Source: CAZJRB01 sp964547995
GTDB taxonomy: Bacteria > Planctomycetota > Planctomycetia > Pirellulales > Thermoguttaceae
Reading direction: 5' to 3'
Assembly (NCBI GenBank): GCA_964547995.1
Contig: CAZJRB010000114.1
Coordinates: 1 to 24,052, forward strand
DNA length: 24,052 nt
Both the position numbers and the translations under genes were made by a program. The notes beneath the pieces were generated by a model. The model ran no database searches, was not told the DNA's origin, and saw nothing but the letters and a program-made list of their open reading frames with translations. Positions within the stretch are counted from its first letter, which is position 1, and every line of letters starts with the position of its first letter. Shown here piece by piece: positions 7,605-19,600 of this stretch.

Positions 7605-10600
7605 ATGAGTAAGAGACTCCCCTGGTTCCCAGAAGACATGCTCAGCCGGCTCGGGTTTCGAGCAAAGGACCGAAAACCGCCGCAACTAAAGCATAGAGGT
7701 ATGCGATTTGAACCGCTCGAAAAGAGAGTCCTCTTGAGTCTGAGTGAGATTATAGACGATGATTCGCCGGGATTTGATTGCAGTCCGGGCTGGTGGAGTG
7801 CGTCGAATCCCGCGGGATACGAGGGCGACTGGCGGGCCGCTTCTCCCGGTATCGGAGACGAAACCGCCACATGGACGTTTGACGAACTGGACTCCACGAA
7901 GAGCTATCAGCTTCTCGCCACATGGGGAGCGCATGAAAACCGTGCGAGCAACGCTCCCTATTCTATCTATGATGGGACGGATTTGCAGGTGACCTATCGC
8001 TTCAACCAGCAGTATGCCCCTAACGACGACAGCTTCGATGGGCAGGGCTGGGAATCCCTTGGCGTATTCACGCCTACCAGCGGTACCTTGGTGGTAGAGT
8101 TGAGCGATGATGTGGACGGTTATGTGCTGGCGGATGCCATCCATCTGGTGGAAGTGGTACCGCCCACCGAGCCGCCGGGGATCATCGACGATGGGGATGC
8201 GGGTTTCACGCAGAGCGAGGGTTGGTGGAATGCTTCTTGGCCGCCGGCCGGTTACGAAGATGACTGGCGAGCGACTGGGGCAGGTGTGGGATCGGAAACG
8301 GCCTCGTGGACGTTCGAGGCTGTTGATCCCGCCAAAAGCTATCAAGTGCTTGCCACGTGGGGGGCGCATGAGAACCGGGCAACCAACGCTCCTTATTCCA
8401 TCTATGACGGGACGGATTTGCAAGCGACCTATCGCTTCAACCAGCAGTATGCACCGGACGACGATACGTTTGACGGCGAAGATTGGGAGAGCCTTGGTGT
8501 TTACAACATCAGCAGTGGGACTCTGGTTGTGGAGTTAAGCGATGATGCAAACGGTTACGTGATTGCCGACGCCATCCGCTTGGTGGAGGTGGTGCCGCCA
8601 ACGGAGCCTCCCGAGATCATCGACGACGGGGATGCGGGCTTCGCGCAAACGGAGGGTTGGTGGAATGCCTCGTGGCCACCGGCCGGCTATGAGGACGATT
8701 GGCGGGCTACTGGGGCAGGTGCGGGGTCGGAAACGGCCTCGTGGGAATTCGGGTCGATTGTGGCGGGTAGCACGGTGGAAGTCTTTGCGACTTGGGGAGA
8801 ACACTCCAATCGCGGAAGCGACGTGCCGTACACTGTGTACGACGGCGTAGTCAGCGAGGCCACAGTCAGAATCGACCAGCGGGTGGCTCCCGACGATGAA
8901 GTGTACGACGGCGAGCCGTGGGAGAGCCTGGGCAGCTACGTGATCGACTCCGGCACGTTGGTCGTTGAACTCAGCGATGATAGTGACGGGTACGTGATAG
9001 CGGACGCGATCTGGCTATCGGTAACCAACACACCACCAGTGTTCACTTCGACGGCAACCCCAAGCGTACCGGAGAACACGACGGCCGTGGTGACTGTGGC
9101 AGCAACGGACGCGGATCTACCTGCCCAAACGGTGACGTACTCAATCACGGGTGGCCTTGACCAGGCATTGTTCTCTATCAACGGCACGACGGGCGAGTTG
9201 ACGTTCCTGGCCGCGCCCGACTACGAGATTCCGGGCGATGCTGGCGCGGACAATATCTATAACGTGGACGTGACGGCCGATGATGGCAACGGTGGAACAA
9301 CCGTCCAGAATATCGCGGTCAGCGTCACCGACGTGAACGAGCCGCCGATCGTAAATGCCGGCGGGCCGTACATCATCGATGAAGGCCAGCCGCTGACGCT
9401 CAGCGGCAGCGCCACCGATCCGGAAGGAGGGCCGTTGTCCTATGCGTGGGACCTCGATGGTGACGGGTTCGACGATGCAACCGGCAGTGCGCCGACGGTT
9501 CCCTGGACCACACTTGCCGGGTTGGGACTTCCCAGTAACGGCACGCCCGTACAAATCCGGCTTCAGGCGACGGATGCAGGCACGCTAACCGGTACGGCCG
9601 CAACAAATCTGTTCATCAACAACCTTCCGCCGATAGCAGATGCCGACGGGCCGTACACAATCATCGAAGGGAAGCCGCTTGCTCTAAGCGGCAGCGCCAC
9701 CGATCCGGGCGGCGACCTGATGACGTACGCCTGGGACCTCGACGACGACGGGGTTTTCGACGATGCGGCCGGTCCCGCTCCGACGGTCCCCTGGACGACG
9801 CTCGCCGCCTTGGGGCTTTCCATCGGGACGCCCGTGACGATCGCCCTGAAAGTGACCGACTTCGACAACTCGTTCGATACGAGTGCGGCCACGCTGACGA
9901 TCACATCGCCGAACGCGCCGCCAACGGTCGAGCTGTCGAACACGACAACGGCGCTGCTGGAAGACACGGACACGTACTTCCCGGTGAAGGTGGCCGACAT
10001 TGTGGTCACCGACGACGGGGTGGGAACGAACGAGTTGAGTCTCACCGGGGACGACGCCTCGCTGTTCGAGATTGCCGGCAGCGAACTGTACCTGAAGGCG
10101 GGCGTGATACTCGACTACCAGATGAACCCGTATCTGGACGTGACGGTGGAGGTGGACGACGTGACGGTTGGCGACACGCCGGACGATACGGCGTCGCTTT
10201 CGATCACGGTGGTTGATCTCGAAGACCCGCCGACGGGACTGGTGTTTATCGGCGATGGCCACCTCTTCATTTTCGGTACTCCCTACGAGGACGTTGTGGA
10301 TGTGACTCTGGGTAGCGTCCAGGTCACGGCAAACTTTCTCGCGTCGCCGTTTGAATGCTCGCTGGAAGACTTCTATGCGATTGATGTTTTTCTCTTCGAG
10401 AGCAATGATTTGTTCACGCTTGACGACGGGTTCACCACGCCCGTGACGGCTTACGGTCACCAGGGAGACGACATACTGGAGGGGGCCGCCGGTGCGGACA
10501 CGATTTACGGCGGCGAGGGCAGCGACTCGATCTACGGTGCCGAAGGCAACGACGAAATCGACGCCGGTGACGGCTACGATACGATTGACGGCGGTTTTGG

Positions 10601-13600
10601 CGAGGACACGATCTACGGCTACAGCGGCGATAACTCGATTACCGGTGGCGACGGTGGCGACTCGATCATGTCTGGCTGGGGCTACGACACGATCGACGGC
10701 GGTGCGGGCAACGACGTGATCACGGCCGCCCACAGCTACGGCTTCAAGTATATCGACGGCGGCACGGACAACGACTCGATTATAGGCGGGGACTCTGAGG
10801 ACACGATTTGGGGCGGTGACGGTGACGACACGATCTACGGTGGCGGGGGCTACGACGAAATCGACGCCGGTGAAGGCAACAACTTCGTTGTCGGCGATGG
10901 TGATGACACGATGTACTACGGCGACGATACGATCTACTCCGGCTCCGGTGCCGATACCGTTGACGGCGGTCTCGGTAACGATACGATCTACGACAGCGGG
11001 GGCATGAACACCGTTGCGGGCGGCGATGGCAACGACTCCATCGATGCCGGCAGCGGCGATAACACGATCACCGGGGGCGACGGCGACGACACGATCACGG
11101 GCGGCTATTCCGGCAGCAATGATATCGAGGGCGGCGCGGGCAACGACTCGATCACGGGCGGCTACTACAGCTACAACGATATCGACGGCGGCACCGGGAA
11201 CGACTCGATTGCAGGCGGCTATTATCAGGACACAATTCACGGTGGTGACGGCGACGACACGATCTGGGGCGGTGACGGTGACGACACCATCTACGGTGGC
11301 GGGGGCTACGACGAAATCGACGCCGGTGAAGGTAACAACTTCGTTGCCGGCGATGGTGATGACACGATCTGCTACGGCAACGACACGATCTACTCAGGCT
11401 ACGGTTACGATAGCATCGACGGCGGCGGTGGTGACGACACCATCTACGACAGCGGGGGCATGAACACCATTGCCGGCGGCCTTGGTAACGACTCCATCTA
11501 TGCCGGCGACGGCGATAACACGATCGCCGGCGGCGACGGCGACGACACGATCACGGGCGGTTATTCCGGCAACAATGATATCACCGGCGGCGATGGCAAC
11601 GACTCGATCACGGGTGGCTACTGGGGGTATAACAATATCGACGGCGGTGCGGGCAACGACTCGATTACAGGCGGCTATTATGGGGACACGATTCTCGGCG
11701 GTGACGGCGATGACTTGATCTACGCCGATTCGGGATACGATTACGTCGAGGGCGGGGCAGGGAACGACTCCATCTACGGCGGCTATGACAGCGACAGCAT
11801 CCTCGGCGAAGCTGGGGCCGACATGCTCTACGGAGAAAGTGGCAACGACTGGATCGACGGAGGCACCGAAGACGACTGGATCGACGGCGGCAATGATTAC
11901 GACACAATCCTTGGCCGCGAGGGCAATGACTGGCTCTATGGCGGGGACGGCGATGATTCCATGCAGGGCGGCGCCGGCGATGACTACATGGCCGGAGGCT
12001 TTGGAAGCGACTCCCTTGAGGGCGAGGACGGCCACGATGATCTGTACGGCCAAGACGGATCGGACTTGCTCCAGGGGGATCTGGCCATGGGGAACGCGTA
12101 TTCGGATATCATGGATTGGGATGAGAATGATCAAGATGAAGGCGGAATGTGGAACGACCCTGGCTTCAACAGCCCGTATGCCGTGAACGCCGGTGGCATC
12201 ACCGATTTGCCTTCGTTCCGCGGCGACTATGACGCATACGGAGGGCCGCACGAATGGTGGTTTCCAGAAGACCCGTTGGGCGATCCCTCGGACGGACCCT
12301 TGACCGATGACTGCTACGATCTCTATGGAACCTGGAATCCCGACGCGCCGTTGCTGGTCCAGGACGGAACAACGTACTCTTGGGATTCGCAGGCCCAATA
12401 CTACGATCACTTCGACGGCCAGTCCTGGAAGGTCAATCAGACTTCTTATCCGAGCGAATGGTTTTACGGGCACTACTGGGAGAAAATAGACGGGAAGTTC
12501 ACGGGACCCCGTAATCTACAATCAGGGCCAATCACGCTCTCCCCGACCACCCCTGGGGACTATGCCGTCAACATCGACGGCATGATGCTCAAGCCGGTCT
12601 GGCCCGTGTTGAATCTCTCGACCGATTCCAACAACGACGGAGACCCACAAACAGAGCGGGGAAGCGTGGACGATCGCATGGAGGACATCAATTCGGGCCG
12701 AATCGTCTACATAGACGGGCCGAGGGCCGAGGTCACCGTCGATCTTTCGGACCACGGTTACGGACTCGTTTCTCCGACGACGGTGTACATCAGCGCGGGC
12801 AGCGGCCTGAAAGTCTACGAGCAGCCCACCGGTGGAGACGAAATCTCGTTGTTGGACCTAACCCCCGGCACGCAGACGACCGTCTATGTCAAGGGCCTCA
12901 CCGAGGGCTTCTACTCGCTCAAGATGTACGAGCCCTACCTCAACGTCAGCCGGCCGATCGAAGACACGCTCAATTTCGAGGTGCGGACCGAGGTCGCGAT
13001 CAAAGCCACGAACGCGTGGGCCAGCGAGAACACGCCGGCCCAGCAGGAAATGGACGACATCGGCATGTTCACCATCAGTCGCGGCGAGGGCAACACCGCA
13101 GGCTACCTGACGGTCTACTATGAAGTCCTGCCTTCGTCCACGGCGACGCCCGGCACCGATTTCCCCGACTCGCTTTACGGCAGCGTCACCATCCCGAGCG
13201 GCTATTCGAGCACGACCATTCCGATCAGACCCAACAACGACGAAATCAAGGAGTGGGACGAAACGATCGAGATCGTGCTGACAGGCACCAGCAGCAGCTT
13301 TGCCTTTATCGGGAGCCACGATACGGCCACCGTCACGATCCTCGACAACGACCAGATCGGCGGGTTCGTCAAGCGGAACATCGACACCGAAACGACCGGC
13401 GAGGTCGAAGAGGTCATCTCCAACGGCACGGTCACCGTCGGCATCCAGGAAGGCCACGTCCGGCTCGAACCCTTCATGGCCATCGACGCCTTCACGCCCA
13501 GCTACCGCGGCGACGACAACCTCTACCCGATCGTCTCGGTCGAGATGCCGCTGCCCGAGACGACGAGCGTCCCCGACGAGATCACGGCCACGCTCACCTT

Positions 13601-16600
13601 CGGCAACATTGCGGGCCAGCCGATCACCTTCGACACCAGTGATATCGACTCGACCGACGACGTGTTGCGGTTCGTGGTCCTCGGCGGCTGCCTCGACACC
13701 CTGCCCACCGGCCACTACGAATACGATGTGCAGTTTGTTGCCGAGATCGACGGCGAGACGTTCACCCGAACGATCCGCGGGAGCACGGAAATCGTCAACC
13801 TGGTCACCGACGAGACTCAATTCGGCAACCGCCACTGGATCGACGCCCTCGACCGGCTGGTGCCCGGCGACGGCAGCAACACCCGCCTTGCTGACCGGGG
13901 ACTCGCCGTCGCCGGCGGCATGGCCCTGATGCGCGGCGACAACACCTCCGCGTGGTACGTGGCCGGAGACATCGCCGCCGAAAACGCCCTGATCGTCGAC
14001 AACGGCGACAGCGGCTACTCCGAATCGGGCGACTGGGAAGCCGGCACCCACCGGGCGGAAGACGGCTCGTACAACACCGCCGGCCGCGGACAAGACTACC
14101 AATTCTATACCGGCGGCAGCACCGCCACGGCAACCTGGACCTTCAACACACTTCCGGGCGACCCGCCCGAACCGCTCCAGCCGGGCCGCCAATACCAGCT
14201 CTTCGCCACCTGGGTCCCCGGCGCCGACCGCGCGTCCGACGTACCCTACACCATCACCGGGGCAACGCCCGTCCGAAAAGCCTCCGGCCCGACCGTCGTC
14301 TCGGTCGATCAGCGCTTCACGCCCGGCGAAATCGTCTACGACGGAACCCACTGGCGGAGCCTCGGCTACTACACGCTCGACAGCGGCAGCACCCAGATCG
14401 TCGTCGAAATCGACACCACCGGCGTCGACACCACCGGCAGCACGAAGGTCGTCGCCGACGCCGTCATGCTCGTCGACGACTGGACCCACACCAAGCCCGA
14501 CGACGCCTTCACCGAACTCGATTACGATTCCCAGACGGGCGACTACACCCTCTCGGGCACCTACGGCAACCGCTACGAGTTCGACGAGCAGGGCTTCCTT
14601 ACCCGCCACGTCGACCGCAACAACAACCGGGTCCAATTCGGCTACAACGGCCTCGACCTGACCGGCATCACCCTGCAAGGCGGACTCCACTACACGGTCA
14701 CCGGTTCCAGCGTCACCGACTACGCCGGCCGCACGCTCGCCTACCCCGGCACGCCCGAATACGACTTCGGCAACGGCCTGATGAGCGCCTACACCGACGC
14801 CCGTGGCAACCGCACGGTCATCAACTACGACCCCAACACCTACCGTGTGACCAGCGTGGTCAACGCCGACAACTTCTACTGGGAGATCACCCCCTTCCTG
14901 ACCGACGGCCTCGACGGCACCGTCCGCCGTCCGGTCGAGGATAGCGCCATTGGCAACCGCGAGTCGCTCAACACGAGCGACTTCGACGAGCCCCGCGCAA
15001 CCTACACCGACCCCCGCGCCTCCGACCCCGCCTCGCCGCCGGACCGCGACTACATCTGGACATACCAGACCGACCACTACGGGCTGACAACCGCCATGGC
15101 CAACCCCTACCCGTACGAAGACGTCTGGCGCTGGGTCCGCCAGGACAACGGCCTGTTGGTCGACTTCTACGAACCGCCCGGCGGCGGCGGAATCGACACC
15201 ATCCCCTACGAAATCCGAACCCACTACGTCCACGACGCCCGGGCAAACCTGACCGACATCTACTACGCCTACGAAGACCCGCTGACTCACCTCGGCCACG
15301 AGCAGTGGACCTACGATCCCCAGTTCAGCCAGGTCGAAACGTATACCGATCCGATGGGCCGGAAGACGATCTACACCCCCGACGCCTACGGCAACGTGAT
15401 CATGCGTATCGAAACGAGCACTGCCGGCCCCGTTCGCCAGACCGACTACGACTTGTACACGCCCGCCCCGAGCAGCATCGACGACGTCCCCGGCGGCCTG
15501 CTCAAATCGGTGACCTTCGCCGCCGGAACGTCCGACGCCGTAACCACCGAGACGACCTACTACGAAGACCACGACGACCGTCGAATCGGCCTCGTCAAGA
15601 CCGTTACCTATGCTTCCGGCACTACCGTCCAACAGACGCAAACCCACGACTACGACCTGAAGCGCAACCCGATATCGGTCACCAACAACCTCGCCGACGA
15701 CATGGAGCGAAAGACCGAATACGTCTATGACGATCGAAACAGGCTGGAGGAAGTCAAGGGTCTCGATCCCGGCACAGGCGACCACCTCGCGCCCATCACG
15801 AGTTACCACTACGACGACTTCGACAATCTGGAGTGGATCATCGACGCCCGCGGCAACCTGACCGACTACTACTACGACCAGATGAACCGGCTCGAAACCA
15901 CTCAACTGCCGGCTCCGGGCGGCCACAGCAGCACCGACCAGACCCGTCCGGAAACGACCTACGTTTACGACGCAAATGGAAACATCAAGGAAGAGAAGGT
16001 CCTCATTGCGGAAGGGGAATACCGAATTACGAAACACGACTACGACGAACGGAATCTTCTGACGAGGACGGAGTACGCCGATCCGGGATATTCCAGGGTG
16101 GATGCCTGGATTACGGATTCGCTCCAACGCGTCCGGCCCGTCGTGACCTACGTCTACGACGCTCTCGGCAACGTCAAGTGGGAAACCGATCCCCGCTATG
16201 GTCACAATGAGAACACTCCCGTTCGAACCGAATACGCCTATGACGAACTCCACCGGACAACGAGGGTAATCTCGCCGAAGCCGCACGAGGCGACCCTGAA
16301 CCCAGTGGTCTCCTACACGTACTACGCCGACGGGCAAGTGAAAACGATTACCGCGCCCAGCCCGAAAGCAGGCGTAAATAACACAACCACATACGAGTAC
16401 GACGGTCTCGGCCGCCTGGACAGAGAAATCATGCCTCCCGACGGCAAAGACAACCAGCTTGCCGTTGCGTATACCTACGATCTGCGCGACAACATCAAGA
16501 CGGTTACCGAGTCGGGCGTTGTCAAGTCGCGCGTGACGACCAACTACTACGACGCGCTCGACCGGCTCATTGCCGTCGACGGCCCCGACGCCGACGGGAC

Positions 16601-19600
16601 CCATCCCGGCGTCTCCACGTACACCAGTTATAATGCGGCCGGCGACACCACGTTCCATCTCGTATTCGCGGGACAGGTCTCCGCCGGCCACATCGCCGAC
16701 GGCCAAATCATCGAAGCGGAAATCAATGCCAAACGCGACGAAGTCTGGACTCGAACGCAGAACAACGTCGCCCGCAAAACTACCTTCGAAGAATACGACA
16801 AGCTCGGCCGCGTCAAGAAAATCGCTTCTTCAGTCGGGGTCACCACGACCTACACCTACGATGCGGTCGACAACATCGAGGAGCAGAAGGTCGAGTTCAC
16901 CGATGCCGCCGGTCCCCAAACCTTGACCATGACGAAGCAGTACGACAGTCTCTCCCGTGCCTGGAGAACCAACCCTCCCGGCGGCCCCGAAACGCAGATC
17001 GGCTATCACGCCGACGGAAACGTCCAGTTCATATTGACCGAGAACCCCAACGACATCAGCGGCTGGGACTATACCTCCTTCGACTACGACGGACTCGGCC
17101 GCGTGAAGACCACCTGGACCGAAGACGAAGCCGACGAGGGCGACGGCCTAATCTCCACCACCACCTACCGCGACGCCGCCGGGAACGTCACGCGCCGGGT
17201 GCTGCACTCTCCCGCGGGCAACCCGCTGCAAACCCTCAACTACTACGGCAAGGCGGGCGAACTGTTCAAGAGCCGCGCGGAGAAAGCTCGAACGTTGGTA
17301 GGCGGCTCCGCCCAGACCGGCGTCTTCTTGACCACCTACTACACGTACAACACCGACGGCTCCGTTAGGAACCAGCGTCAGGCGGCAACGAATAGCGACG
17401 GCACTACGGTCCACGACAGCTACGGAAACGGAATCACGTTCGACTACGACAACCTTGGCCGTGTCGTTAAGCAGACCAGGGACAACGGTCGGTACGAGAA
17501 GACCAAGTTCACCTACGATGTCTTCGGCTTCCGCACGTCGCTGACCGATCCCGAAGACAACGTCACGTTCTTCACCGTCGACAGCCTCGGCCGCACCACC
17601 CACGAGACCAGGATCGGCTACCCCAATCGGTTTTTCAGTTACGATTCGTTCGGAAACCTTCTCGAATCGAACGACCGCAACGGCAACGTTATAAGCTACG
17701 GCTACGACGACCACGGTCGGCTCGACACCGAAGAGTGGATCAATGATCCCGATCTCTACGTCGCCAACTACGACTTCACGCCGCTGGGTGAACTCGAAAA
17801 GGCCCAGGACGTCCACGGGCCGGAGATGACGTCGATCTCCGAGTACGACTACGTCTACGACGTCGCCCGCCGGCTGCACAAAGAGACGCAGAAACTCGCG
17901 CCGCTGAACAACCAGGCGGTCGACTTCGTCTACACGAACAACATCCTCGGCCAGGTGACGGGCGTTACCGCCGATCTCGAAGGCACGATCAACGACTTCG
18001 TCAACGGCTACGAATACGACAACCGCGGCCGGATGAAGAGCGCTGGCCAAGTGGGCGGCGCCGGCTCCTCGGTCGCCTCCAAGGCAGTGATCTTCAATTA
18101 TGCCTACACGGAGGACGAAAACGTCCCACTGCTAGAGACCTTAACGAGCCGCTACGTGAAGTTGGACCCGCAGGAGGAACCTACTCTATCTGCGACCAGC
18201 GGGCGTTACGACTATCTTTCAGGCGGCACGGCGTTCGTCGCCCATTACAAAAGTAGCGGGCAGGCGATTGCCGAGTCCACCTACCTCCTCGACCCGCGGA
18301 ACCTGATCGTCGTGACCGACACCTTGGGGCTCGACGCTTCCGGCAACACGCAACAGAAGACCTTGAAATACGAGTACGACCGCTACGGGCAGCTTACCCA
18401 AACCAAGACTACGCCGCAGGGCGGTCTCTCCACCACAGAAGACATCGAGTACGATACGAACGGCAATCGCTTGGGCGACACCATCGGCACGTACAACCGT
18501 CTGACGGCCTCAAGGGCGGCCCGGGCCGATTACTTCTATGACAACGAAGGCAACGTGAGGGCGAGGTGGAACTACGACCTTGTCGCGAACGTCGAAGATC
18601 CATCCGGCAACAACGACGAGTTCCATCTGCCGAACACGTACCTCTATTCCGGCATCTACCGGATGGTCTTCACCGACGTCGTCGTCAACAAGGAAACTTT
18701 CGACATCGCCTTGTGGAACTTCGCAGGCAGCAACGAAAAACTCTACGAAAAGACCGGGGTCACGGCGACCCCCGTGGGCGACGGGACGTACGTCCTCAAC
18801 GCCACGCTCCACTTCGAACTCACCGAAAGCTACCAGGACGGGTATTTTGACATCCACTTCGACGAAGGCACCGGTGATCCGAGCATTCTCTCCGGAGAGG
18901 TCGACCTGGAGAAATTCCAGGGCCGGCAGGGGTTCGAGTGGGACTACCGCAACCGGCTTGTGAAGGTGAAGAAATACACCGAACTCTACAATCCGAACAC
19001 GACCGACACGGCAACGGTCACTTTTCCCGGTATCGGAGACAAGACGCTCTACCTGACCACGTCGAAGGAGTATCTCTACGACGTGCATGATCAACTCATC
19101 CACACCGAGACCTACAACGAGACGGGGCCGACGCGAAGTCTGTCCAAATCGCGGACGAACGTCTACGAGCGCGGACATTGCGTCGTCGAACTGCACCACG
19201 ATTCCACGTCCGACGAGACCATCTATCGGCTCTACGGTGCGGGGGTCGACATGCCGCTGGCGATCGACCGGCCCGAACTGCTCGGGACGACGTGGACGTT
19301 GACCGATCATCAGGGCACCGTCCGCGATCTGGTCGGGCATAATCCCGACAAGTCCCTCCGGCACGAGCACGTCGAGTACACGCCCTTCGGCGTGCCGACC
19401 GCTTCCGGCGGTCTGCCCGGCGGGGTCAGCACCTTCTACGCCGGCCGCGATCTCGACCGCTTCACCGATCTCTACTACAACCGCGCCCGCTGGTACGACG
19501 CCGGCTCCGGCCGCTTCATCAGCGAAGACCCTATTGCTAGCGACACAAACCCATATCGCTATGCCGGCAATTCGCCGATGAATGCGACCGATCCGAGCGG

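Noticed and set aside
9684..11240. 518-aa minus-strand ORF of repeating VVA and DRVVA units
   Set aside because: This is the reverse reading of the RTX and PKD repeats. Its periodicity is inherited from the sense strand.
12858..16706. 1282-aa minus-strand ORF opposite the giant gene
   Set aside because: It is a shadow of GC-rich codon use on the plus strand: Val/Gly/Asp-rich with no domain and no ribosome binding site, while the plus strand has clear Calx-beta and RHS domains.
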